Numbered from the stretch's first letter, positions 44,776 through 55,045 are shown. The stretch: DNA of 64,000 bases from Saccharum officinarum (GCA_020631735.1 CM036199.1:23725553-23789552), one strand, 5' to 3'. Notes: generated by a model not told the origin, from the letters alone. A program made the numbers and translations.

Positions 44776-47230
44776 TCACCTTGCATAATAAGAACTTCTT
44801 GGGTTCATGGGCAGGTTTTCACCTTCCTGTGTTGGATACCCAGTAGTAGCAGCTTCTGTTTCAAAGCTAGCAGTCGATGTTCCACCAAAAATTAGGTTTT
44901 GAGTCTCTATCATCTCTGCATCAATCTGTACCCAAGGATGCAGTGAAAGCTTCCTCAATCTATCGAGCTCATCGGCGATCTCCTTCATTGATGGTCTGTT
45001 GCTGCCACACATGTCCAGGCATTGCTTGGCTAGCTCTGCAAGCCCTCTGATCAATTCATTGCTCTCTTGTCCCTTCACGTGGCTCGGCAAGATCGCATCA
45101 AGATTGTTCTCCTTCATAGCGGATAAGAAATTTGACGACAAGCTTCTTTGCATCTCAGGTCCATCCAACTTGAGAGGCTCTTGGCCAGTGAGGACCTCAA
45201 GAAGGATAACACCAAAGCTGTAGACGTCACTTTTCTCTGTCAGTTGGCATGTCTGCATGTATTCAGGGTCGAGGTATCCACAAGTACCTTGAACCATTGT
45301 GACATATTGCTCTTTGTCGGATGGGGCTAGTATGGAGGCTCCAAAATCTGACACTTTTGCCATGTAGTTACCGTCAAGAAGGATGTTGGCACTCTTCACA
45401 TCACCATGGATGATTGGAGGAGATGCATACGTGTGGAGGAAATTGAGTCCTTCGGCTGCTTCATGAGCAATCCTTAACAGGGTGCTAAACGAGATTTGCA
45501 GTGCTTGGTTCTTCCCATGGATAAGCTCGAATAGTGTGCCATTAGGGATGAACTCGTAGACTAACATCGGAACTTCCACCTCAAGGCAACAACCCACGAG
45601 TTTGACAATGTTCTTGTGATTGATCTGGGACAATATTAGCATTTCTTGACCAAATTCCTTCTTTTGCCTTTCGTCGATCAGTGCACATCTCTTAATTGCA
45701 ACCTGCATATTGTTCTTAACTATCCCTTTGTAGACTGTCCCATGGCCTCCCTTTCCAATTATTCTGCTCTTATCGTAGTTGTCTGTGCCTTGTATAAGTT
45801 CAGCTTCACTAAATACAATGAAAGCGAGACCCTTTTCTGATCTCATCCTCTCAAACAAGAGCACGCCTCCATGCTGTCGAAAATGTTCTTGTTTAACTTG
45901 GTTCAGCTCTTTTGAAGAATCATGTATCCAAAGAAGGAGAAAATCACGAGAACAAGAAAGCCAACTGTAACTCCTGCATAACAGCATCAGATAAGAGCGT
46001 TGTCTTGTTAGAAAACTTCCATTTGATGCTAGCTGAGGGCCTTACCTATGATGAGGCCAGTATCAGGGTCACATGTTTTGTTTTGCTCAGAAAACTTCCT
46101 TCCCGCTCGACACGAACACCGGTATCCTCCTATTGTGTTGTGGCAGATGCTGCCTGAGGGGCATGACGACACGTCTCTACATTCATTGTAATCTGCAGAA
46201 AGTGGCAAGAACTAAGTGCGATAGTACACAATTGATAGATAGAGAGGCTACAGAGCTAAGTCATTGGATGAGATATGGAAGATATTATGCACGTACACTT
46301 GACTACTTGAACATTTTAAAACGAAGTCAAATTAGTACCTTTGCATCCATCTGGGAGATATGGGTTGCCGTCATACCCTTTGGAGCAGTTGCACAGGTAC
46401 CCTGGCCCGTTGGGGGATTCCACGCACTCGCCGTTGGTGCTGAGACACGCGTAAGTGCCTGTCTCATTCCTTTTGGCGACCTCACACGACGTCGTCCCAT
46501 CTCTTATAGCCCAGTCAATCACCACGGGTGCTCGCCCGACGTTGGTGTCGTTGAACTTGGTCGTGGTGATGTATAATGTGCTGAAGTTGAACGCCTCCGC
46601 CTCCATCAGCACGCCGTAGCTACATCGGCTGAAACTCCAGATTTGGCTTGTGTTGAAACGGCTGTCGAAGCCGACTTCGTAATAGGCCATCCCCCTGGGT
46701 ATCGCCGTCTAGCAGCAGCCCATGCCGGAGCAGGAACCATCTACCAAGTCTGACAAATTGGCACACGTCGAGACGCAGCCGCTCTGGTAGCCTGTGCTGT
46801 TGCTGTCCGAGATGTAGGCAAGGGTGTTGCATCCGATGACAGTGAACTTGTTGTGGACGTCAGAGAACAGATAGGGAGAAGCAGTACAGTTGAGCACCCA
46901 TTGATTACCCTCCATGAGACCGGAAGAGGAGTTGTAGCAGGATGTTGAGATGGCGTTGAGCACCCGGATTGTGCCATGAATCAAGGAAATATTGAGCAGC
47001 TCCACGTCACCGATGAATGGCTTCCGGATGCCATCTCGTACCTCGTCACAGCTGACGTTGAAGCTGGGTGACAGGGAGCAGTTGTCACCTATGCCGAATG
47101 GGTAATGGATGTCAACGCCACCACACTGCCTTTGGCATTGAGGGATAGGAACCGCAAGAGCAGGGGCGTCCTGTGCCGCCAACAGAAGCAGAACACAGGC
47201 TAGTCCAAGCTGTAGACACCGCACTTCCAT
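44776..47230 (-). pseudogene. WAK-3: wall-associated receptor-like kinase, disrupted
   Basis: Exons by comparison are 47230-46339, 46192-46046 and 45973-44776, with GT-AG introns of 146 and 72 bp. Exon 1 has a signal peptide (MEVRCLQLGLACVLLLLAA) and GUB_WAK domain ([19 protein letters not shown]). Exon 2 is an EGF repeat starting DYNECRDVSSC. Exon 3 has the membrane helix and a kinase almost identical to WAK-1 ([33 protein letters not shown]). It is broken twice: TAG at 46709-46711 replaces a glutamine after GMGCC, and 4 bases are missing near 45906-45913, right after the membrane helix, so the kinase is out of frame with the ectodomain. The kinase frame itself stays open from 45900 to the end. 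It is a non-RD type like WAK-1. Confidence 0.88.
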
Positions 47231-47343
47231 ACTCATTGGCTGGATAATTAGAAAGTAGAAGAAACCATGATATTGCAACGGTCAGCTAAATCAGTTGAGT
47301 CAACATATGTACAACTAAATTGTGCTTTGTGAACTCCTTTCTT

Positions 47344-48026
47344 TTTTTTCTTGAATACGCAAAAGATTTGGGTATCATTGTAATTAAGAAGAATAGTTAA
47401 GTCATACAAACGACGCGATTCTGAGGAGCGCCCTTAGAGGTCTTACAGCCGTATACTGGACCGTCCTAGCAAACCACTCGGAGCTATGGTATTACATAAA
47501 AGGTATACAACCAAGCTAAGAGCAGTGCTGCAACCTACGAGACCAGACGCCTCGACTGCTGACTGCGCGGTCCTCCACCGGCGTCCGAAAAGAGCTTTCT
47601 ACATGTCCTAGTGTTGGCCACTGGAAATAACTCGTCCAGGGCTTCAACCTGGCTCGACGTCAAATTCCCAGTGAGAATGGCGTCGTATGCTCCCTTGGAC
47701 ACGGAAGAGACTGGTGTCGCCACCGGCGCGATGCCCATCCTCTGCCTGAGCGGTATCTCGCCCCGCTTGGAGGTGGGTATGTGCGACAACGGTTGGGCGG
47801 TAATCCGCTTGCTCCTGATTGGCAGGGGTCGCTTTGTTACCGCCCTCTGCCTTGGAGGACTAGCGATCAACGGCGATTGTCTCCTACACTACACCTCCTC
47901 GGTGAACCTTGCGAGACGTCGAGCGGCCTCATGCGGCGTGGGCGTCATGTCGTCATCCTCAACGTCGAGCTGTCCCACCCGAGGGAGCGTGAGCTGTGGC
48001 AGCTTCTGCACCGGCGGCTGAGGCGA
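47344..48026 (-). mobile_element. 5'-truncated LINE-like retroposon with 15-bp target duplication
   Basis: GTGAACTCCTTTCTT at 47329-47343 is repeated at 48027-48041. On the minus strand the insert ends with an A-rich tail next to the left copy, as in target-primed retroposition. It carries the end of an open frame (47870-47535) with the segment AYDAILTGNLTSSQVEALDE, similar to C-terminal tails of unclassified plant retroposon gag-like proteins (from memory, not checked). Its 5' part is missing. Confidence 0.65.
47535..47870 (-). pseudogene. Retroposon ORF C-terminal fragment
   Basis: An open frame of 111 codons with a basic N-terminal part and the tail described for the LINE-like insert. No catalytic domain is present; the function is unknown. 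It is included because it lies within clear retroposon boundaries and in the same direction as the A-rich tail. Confidence 0.4.
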
Positions 48027-48505
48027 GTGAACTCCTTTCTTTATATAATGAATTCATTAATCCAGACTCTATATCCACGAAGGACATAGCCAAAAGATAT
48101 AAGAGCACTTAGACTCACACATCAACGAAGAGGAGAACACATAATAAAAAAAGAGAAAAAACTACGACCACGGCACATCCCTGCTTCCTGACATCCTCTG
48201 CTGAAATGGCTAGATTCGGCGAGTGAAAGTCATCAAGTCGTCACCACCCCTACCGCGTCATCGTTGTGAACCTCTACTAATGCCATCTTCATCCGCTTCA
48301 CGTGAGGTGATGCCACATGTCGCCGATTTAGCCCACCTTCATCTTTCGTCATGCAGTCAGAACTAGCGGATCAAACACGAGCCAACAGGATTCGTTTCCA
48401 CTTTGCTAGATTCCAAGGCCTCCACCGCACATAGGGCGGCCGCCGTCATTGGGATCATGGCGGTCTGGTCTGCCGGAGTCCTCTATCACTGAAGCCGAGG
48501 ATAAC

Positions 48506-50392
48506 TGAAAGCCCAAGTTTGGTTTTGGTAATTAATGACATCAAGTTGCTAATGCCATTGTGTCAAGTGAATTGAGTTAGGCATAACAACACATGTGATG
48601 AAGGAGCAAGGAGCATGATGGTGCATGGACATAAAATGATAATCATGGTGATCAAGCATGAGGAGATGGATATGGAACAAAGTGATCAAGGCAATGGTAT
48701 AATCATAGGGTTTGTTTTTACCGGTCTAAGATGAGTAGAGAAGTGATTGACCGGGTTTAGGATTGATAGCCGACTATCAAGAGGGGCAATCACGGTTAGC
48801 TCATGAATCAAGTGCTACTAGATCATCATCTTGAGTATATGCATTAAGATCTAGTAGAGGGCTAACATAACGTCTTGAAAAATGATTGTGAAAATGCTAA
48901 CACACATGCACATGATGGTGTACACTTGGTGGTGTTAGCACATTTGCGAAGGCGGTGGAGTTTGAGCGGTAGAGAGGGGTTTGGGGTCCACTCTCCCTCC
49001 CGCTGAGCTTGCGAGCGCGGGATTCAAACGTTTTTGAGAAAATGAAATGTCTATTTTCCACTACGCCGGTGGCGGAGTTTTTCTCTAAGTCATCATGGAC
49101 AGAAACGGAGGCGAACGGAGGTCACTGGGGTGACCGAACGCTGAACCGGACGCGGTCTCGGCTTAACCGGACATGTCCGGTCAGTAGCAGCTGTTGCAGA
49201 GGCGCGCGGGTTAGGTTTTTGCACTGGCGCGCTCGATCACTCACGAGACCGGCGCGTCCGATCAGACGCTCAAAGGGTCTGTAGATCGTGTGGTTGATCG
49301 AACGTGGTGGCGCGTCCGGTCGTGAGTGGACCCTTACTGGACTCTAACCGGACGCCGGGTGTAACGCGTCCGGTCAGTTCTGCAGCGCGTCCGGTCGGTG
49401 CTACGCGGGCGCGGGCGATGTGCGATCGCCGCGTCCAGTCGATCAGACCAACGCGTCCGGTCAACACGCGCAGAGCGACATCTCGAGCCTAATAGCTCTA
49501 TTCTTTGAGGATGCTTATAAATAGTTGCTTGGCTGGGTTTGAGACCTCGCTCTTGACTCTTTGAACACTTGAGACATACTTTGAGCTAGAAAACTTCCCC
49601 TCCACTCATCTCCTTGCTTGGTTGTATACTCTAGTGAGATTGAGTGAGATTCAAATGCATTGCTTAGTGATTTGCATCTAGTGGCACTTGATCTATTGAG
49701 TTGGCTGCGGATTTCTTGTTACTCTTGGGTGTTTCCTGACATCCTAGACGGCTTGGAACAGCGGTGGTGTTGAGCTCGTGATTGGAGATTGTTTCGAGCC
49801 TCACCAAGTGTTTGTGAGGGGTTCTTGAGCCTTCCCAGCGGGAGTTCGCGAATTGGCTACTCTAGTGGAGCTCGTGGCTTGGAGGATCCCCATCTTGTGA
49901 GTGGATGTGCGGCACCCGCTGAGGGTTTGACTCTTGATAGTCAATTAGCTCGTGATCCATCAAGTAGGTGCATCGCCACAACGAGGAGTAGCTTGCCGAA
50001 AAGCAAGTGAACCTCGGTAAAAAATCTTATGTCATCTGTTGCCGAGGATTCTCTTTATGATTGTGTGTGATTGATTCTTTGATACATCTCATCTCTACAC
50101 CGTTGGTATAAGAATCAATTCACTCCCCTTTTTCATTCTTGCATTTTATCTTGTCAAGTGTGCTCAGCGTAGTTTGTATCTCATAGGAGTAAGTAGCTTA
50201 GTGACTTGGCTTTGTTGGTGTGAATTAGAGATCATAGTCTTGGTCACTAGAATTATATAGGTGGCTTGCTTAGTATAGTTGAGCTAGTGCTAGAATTAGT
50301 GTCGCCATCTTTTATACTAACTATTGTTGATTAGTGAAGCTTGTAGATTTTTAAATAGGCTATTCACCCCCTCTAGCCATTTGGATCTTACA
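48506..50392 (+). mobile_element. Solo LTR (same family as 9933) with perfect ATAAC duplication
   Basis: It starts TGAAAGCCCAAGTTTGG and ends TTGGATCTTACA. The five bases ATAAC lie on both sides (48501-48505 and 50393-50397). Shared words with 9933-11980 include GTGTTAGCACATTTGCGAAG, GGTTTTGG and CACACATGCACATG. It holds a TATA box (TATAAATA near 49516) and CGTCCGGTC words at 49130-49460. It inserted into the older retroposon. Confidence 0.85.
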
Positions 50393-50429
50393 ATAACCTC
50401 TACCACCCGAACTCCCAAGCCTTCGCCAC

Positions 50430-50600
50430 CCCTAGGGTTGCCATTGCCGACGAGATCCACCTCCTCCTCACCGAGATCTTCACCGGCACTTAGGCCGCCA
50501 CGTACTGCCCCTAGGGTTGCCGCTGCCGACGAGATCCGCCTCCTCGTTGCCGAGATGTTCACCGGCACTCAGGCCACCACATACTGCCCCTAGGGTTACC
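50430..50600. repeat. 79-bp tandem repeat, two copies plus part of a third
   Basis: The unit starting CCTAGGGTTGCC at 50431 recurs at 50510 and partly at 50589, with GACGAGATCC-CCTCCTC and TTCACCGGCACT words. It lies in the 5' part of the older retroposon as read on the minus strand. Confidence 0.7.
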
Positions 50601-51102
50601 ATCGCCGCCGAGGTGGTCTTCGGACTCCCATGCCACAGCCGCCCCTAGGACTCAGCTGCCTATGGAACCACCTCCGCTCGATCCGCCTTATCCCTGCCGA
50701 GGACTAGCCGACGACTCTTAAGCCGCCACCGTCCTTCGCCACACCTGCTGCTGCCCAAAGGGACGACTAACTATGGGTAGCAACAGCAACAAGCACACCG
50801 CGTTGGATGGAGCGAGACGGCAGAAGGGTGCAAAGTCGTCCCGACCCCGACCAATAGAGCATGAGGGCGGGTGGCCGCAGAAGGCTCGAAGTAGGTGCGC
50901 TGGGAGACTCGCGCAGAGGTGGAACGACGGCTAGGATCGCCGCCAACACGTCGCCCAGCCCAACCCCATCCCTCCGAGTGACGAAATGGCCTCATCGACC
51001 CATGAATGGGTAGGTCCACCTTGAGAGAGGCCGGATCTAAAGTATTTTTGCTGGATTGGAGAGAAATTGGGCTGGATTTGGAAGGATTTGGATGTTGGCA
51101 GC

Positions 51103-51706
51103 TGCGCTTTGTGTACTCCTACATGTCAAGAAATCCCAACATGCAGAATTGAGTAGAATCGTTGATTGTGTTGCGAGTCTCGTGTGGACAGATTGTATAG
51201 TTGTACAGTACATTGGTTGGGAGGCAAAAAGTCTCCTTGAGATAAGACAAGTCAGGATTACATGATCCTAATCTACCATTTCTGAGATATCCCAATACAC
51301 TAACACTATATCCATACAATCGTACACGTGATGTATTAAAGAGAAACAGAAGATAATAACTGAAAATGTACTACGTTTGTGTTAATGATGAACCCAAATA
51401 AGTTTTAAGATATGGCTTCCCCTGATCCGAGGAAGGATGGGTAAGCACAGTTATTACAAGAGTACAAGACAATCCTAGTGGTCAACATAAGCTGATTCTT
51501 CCCAAATCAAATCTTAAAATATTTCTAGATATATATCAGCTCTTCCGGGTGGATTAGGCACTTGCGTTCAAGCGAATGTCTACAGAAAAGCTAAAACAAT
51601 CGTGGTTTAAAGCTGATTCTGCAGACAGTGCCTTGCAAGGGGCGAACATAAGTAGTGAAAGACGGTAAGGAACAGATGAGTTACCTGAAATAGCAACCGT
51701 TCTCGT
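51103..51706 (-). other. WAK-3 5' flank (distal part)
   Basis: This continues the WAK 5' flank after the nested insertions, with AAGAAATCCCAACATGC, CCCCTGATCCGAGGAAGG and CTGATTCTGCAGACAGTG matching units 1 and 2. It ends where a hAT element is inserted. Confidence 0.6.
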
Positions 51707-52408
51707 CAGTGGCAGACCTAGAAATTGGTTAAGACTAGGGCCAAAATTTAGTAGTGGAAACTTCACCATAGTCTATACAAAAATTAATAGTAATATGAAG
51801 GGAAGTTTTCAAATTGAGGAGATGCTTTAACTACATGTTTAATAACATGATACAATATCTACGTACATAACAACATAAAAATAAATACCTAGCAAATTCG
51901 GCCCTCTTGACTGTGTGCACATTGTATAGAAGAATGCAAGTCTAAATCTATAATTTCAATATAGAATTTACCACAAATTTAATCATGCTTTAAATTTAAT
52001 CATGCTTTAACTTCCAATTCAATTTCTAGGTGAAATTAGGGAAAAGAGAAAAACCACAAATCGCCCATTAAGAGAGGCTTGGCTCTGGCGGGACCATTGA
52101 TATGCACTTGGACTGTTGACAACGGCTGACACATACACAGCGCATAGCGCAGTCACCATCTCCCAGGCAGTAATTCCTATTACCGCAGCTGCAAGCTGCA
52201 AGGCACTAGGTAGCCACCGCTGATCGTGGGAACTGGAAACAGGATCGAAGATGATGGCAAATCACGAGTCGCGCAAGTCAATGTTTGCGGCTTCCTTAGT
52301 TATGTTGACCTGGGCAAAAACAGAAAAACTATTGGGGCTACCTGGTGTTCTTTGACCATGACGACTAGGGCCACGGCCCTAGTGGCCCTAGGCCTAGGTC
52401 CGCCAATG
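51707..52408. mobile_element. Non-autonomous hAT element with perfect 8-bp target duplication
   Basis: The ends CAGTGGCAGACCTAG and CTAGGTCCGCCAATG are inverted repeats with two mismatches. GTTCTCGT lies on both sides (51699-51706 and 52409-52416). There is no transposase in the 702-bp body. The terminus type is close to that of the element at 22664. Confidence 0.82.
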
Positions 52409-52432
52409 GTTCTCGTCGAATAGGACGTGTAC

Positions 52433-52540
52433 CTTTGGGTATTTTGTTGAGAGGTCTGTCTTCCCGAGACGCCGAGAGAGCTTTAATTTGGAGTTGTAGA
52501 TTGCTTCAGTTATTTGTGTGCGCTCGTGTGTGTGAGCTTC
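52433..52540 (-). repeat. Extra copy of the WAK leader block
   Basis: On the minus strand this carries the donor-like ATACCCAAAG|GTACAC and the AAATAACTGAAGCAATCT word, as in the three leader exons. No TATA box in the conserved position was recognised. It precedes the better-conserved copy at 53309, so the leader region of WAK-3 is duplicated. Confidence 0.5.
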
Positions 52541-52559
52541 TGCGTCTGTAATTGGATCT

Positions 52560-53009
52560 CTAAAAAAAACCCCGAACACCTCGATATGTGTGTTAGAACA
52601 CACATCAGGCTAGTTTGCTCGGGTGTTGTAGCTGATGGACCCCTTCCCCTGCTTTGTAACCTGCGCTATGAGACTCTCTCGTTGTTTCATGTAACTCAAT
52701 TTCTTTTAATAAAACACGTGCTAAGGCATCGCCAAGGCATATTCTTGAAAAAAAGTCAAAAGTGTGTATTGTAAATATATGTTCACTGTATCGTAAATAA
52801 GTATAGTTATTATTATAAATCGAGGTGTTTTTGATGGCCGGCTACATATTAGTTTTACCTTTACCTTTTAAAAGTTGATAGGTCATCATAACCATTCGTA
52901 TATCCTTTACCTTTTAAAAGTTAGTAGGTGATCATAACCACTCATATCTAATTAAATGAATGGCTCATAATTATTTTAAAGTACCAGCAAAGCCCAAATC
53001 TAAAACAAA
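52560..53009. other. Gene-free stretch
   Basis: AT-rich sequence with two copies of TTTACCTTTTAAAAGTT near 52860-52920. No gene was recognised. Confidence 0.4.
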
Positions 53010-53308
53010 TATGTTTAAAGTTGATTTTGCAGACAGTGCCTTGCAAGAGACGCAAGTTACATCTGACGACGGCATAGACAGTGCAAGGTTGCTATGAACA
53101 TACGAGTATTCGTTTCTTTTGCCTAGTGTTGTCAACCAAACAACGAAACATCTCGAAGAAATGAAGCATGAACACCTTGACGCATGCAGATACTAAAGGA
53201 AGTTACTATAGGAATAGGGATGACAAACAAAACTGTGGAGGATAAATTCAGTAACTAACTAGCCTGAAGTATGAAGGGATTTCAGATTTCCTCAAATAGA
53301 AAACGTAC
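53010..53308 (-). repeat. Conserved WAK upstream segment (unit 3)
   Basis: A copy of the blocks at 21801-22110 and 32573-32898, in the same order and direction. Confidence 0.65.
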
Positions 53309-53445
53309 CTTTGGGTATTTCGTATTTAGCTGAGAGCTCTGCCCTACCCCCTGGACGCCTAGAGCACTCTGACCATTGGAGAATTCTTCAGTTATTTGTT
53401 CTGGTAACAAGCGAACACCCCTGTCCGTGTGGTTGGAGTATATAA
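53309..53445 (-). promoter_or_regulatory. WAK-3 promoter and putative 5'-leader exon
   Basis: A TATA box (TTATATAC, 53438-53445 on the minus strand) is followed by a conserved stretch of about 100 bases ending ATACCCAAAG|GTACGT, a strong donor-like site at 53309. It aligns with the leader exons of WAK-1 and WAK-2. Confidence 0.55.
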
Positions 53446-53584
53446 GAACACATCTTGCGTCAATCTAACCCAGAGTCGTCGGGAACGAGTCAAGGCACAG
53501 CAGAGATTAGAGACTGAGTCTTGCTAGAAAGTTTTTTTTTCTTTTTTTTTTGGGCAAAACGTACCTTTGGGTATTTCGTATTTA

Positions 53585-53827
53585 GGCCCTGTTTAGTTCC
53601 CAGAAAATTTTAGAGAATTTTTCAGATTTCCCGTCTCATCGAATCTTTGGACACATGCATGAAGCATTAAATATAGATAAAAAATAAAACTAATTACACA
53701 GTTTAGACGAAATGAACGAGACGAATCTTTTAAGCCTAATTAGACTATGATTGGACAATATTTGCCAAATAACAACGAAAAGAGTTACAGTACCGTTTTG
53801 CAATTTTTTTTTGATCTAAACGGGCCC
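53585..53827. mobile_element. Complete MITE with TTA target duplication
   Basis: The ends GGCCCTGTTTAG and CTAAACGGGCCC are inverted repeats, flanked by TTA on both sides (53582-53584 and 53828-53830). The flanking sequence is a second copy of 53304-53370, and that unfilled copy reads CGTATTTAGCTGAGAG with a single TTA, which proves the duplication. The 3-bp TTA fits the PIF/Harbinger group. Confidence 0.85.
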
Positions 53828-53830
53828 TTA

Positions 53831-54418
53831 GTTGAGAGCTCTGCCCTACCCCCTGGACGTCTGGAGCACTCTGACCATCGGAGAGAACAAATCAGCAGAC
53901 AACGACATAGTTTACTTTCAAATTAATCCTGTGGTGGAAACAGAAGTTGGGATGGATATCAAATAATGCAACAATTTGGCCTCTCATTTTGCGTTGACCT
54001 ATAAAACAAGAAAAAATTCCTTACATGTCATTGGCATAAGCTCAAATCTCTTATTTGCTACCTAAAAAACATGTCACTGGTGTTAAACTGTACTCCCTTC
54101 CACGCCAAGGTAATTGCCTGAGTAAACACATATAGACATCTAGATGTCAGTATTGCTCCTACTAATCATCCCCAAATGCAAAGGTGGTCAATAATGAGCA
54201 AATGGGTGGCTCGGTGAGGAAAGAGATGGATCTTTGATTAAGGAACGGATGGTATGGGCTGCTGGGCTGTCTGGTTTATGTGGTTGCTTAGTTTGTGGGC
54301 GACGCGGGCTGCATGGTTGCTAGCTAGCTACTATTGCTCGGAGATAAATGCGCTGGTTGGCTGCGCTCGTGCTACTGCTTGACTGTGAGTATGGCAGTAG
54401 TTGTGGAGGATAAGTTTC
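53831..54418. other. Gene-free stretch
   Basis: The first 200 bp continue the duplicated WAK flank (GAGAGCTCTGCCCTACC, ATCAGCAGACAACGACATAG). The rest shows no gene. Confidence 0.4.
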
Positions 54419-54600
54419 ACTGCAACAAAATTGATTTTGGGAAACTGGTACTTTTATTTACGGAGGCGGGAAAAATTTGACAGTGTCTCTAGAAATGGAC
54501 TATGAACTTTAGAGGCGATCTATTCACTTACGGAGACACTTTGATACATGACCGTCTTCTAAAATTGATGACATATTTACCTGTAATGTCCTGGAAAAAA
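54419..54600 (+). mobile_element. Possible truncated CACTA end
   Basis: CACTGCAACAAAATTGATTT followed by TTTACGGAGGCGGG, GTCTCTAGAAATGG and TTACGGAGACAC words resembles a CACTA terminus with its subterminal repeats (usual start CACTACAA). No opposite end was found, so it is taken as a remnant. Confidence 0.4.
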
Positions 54601-54829
54601 TACATCTTCCTTTCATGGTCCTTTTTCTTTTGAACTTATCTGTATTGCCCCAAAACGAAATTCTCTTCCTTTTATAGCCTTCCATCAACTCTGTTAAGAT
54701 ATTTTGTTAGTTTCCCTACTTGTAGATACATGAAATGTCTAAATTGCCCTTCTGCTCTTGCTGCCTGTCGTACCGCATCTAACCGAGTCGAGACCGAGCG
54801 GGCAAAAATCGTGACTTCCAGACCGAGTG

Positions 54830-55045
54830 AAGAAAATTGTATGTGACAGTGCCGTATCGTGCATGCCGTGCGGCATGCTCCGGATGGGCACCACACGTCT
54901 GATCTAAGGGAAACTAACTGTGATAATTTCTAATTGTGGCTGGTGACAACTAACCAACATCTGATGGGGCCAGCATGCCATACACCTAGACGTAGCATGC
55001 CGCACGAAAAGTCCTGTGCGGCACGGTCACATAATTTTTTTCCCA
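54830..55045. repeat. Imperfect inverted repeat, arms of about 50 bp
   Basis: 54830-54882 (ATTGTATGTGACAGTGCCGT, then TGCGGCATGCT) is complementary to about 54990-55040 (AGCATGCCGCAC, then GTGCGGCACGGTCACATAAT), with about 100 bp between. The outer flanks also share AGACCGAGCGGG in direct orientation. Confidence 0.65.

Larger units (their letters stand above)
48042..51102 (-). mobile_element. Older retroposon insertion split by a solo LTR
   Basis: The sequence TGTGCTTTGTGAACTCCT (47321-47338) recurs as TGCGCTTTGTGTACTCCT (51103-51120), 16 of 18 identical. It frames everything between, and the WAK-1 and WAK-2 flanks lack this block. The left edge (TTTATATAATGAATTCATT) looks like a LINE-type 3' end on the minus strand. 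The interior has no reverse transcriptase. A solo LTR sits at 48506-50392 and a 79-bp tandem repeat at 50430-50600. Confidence 0.5.
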
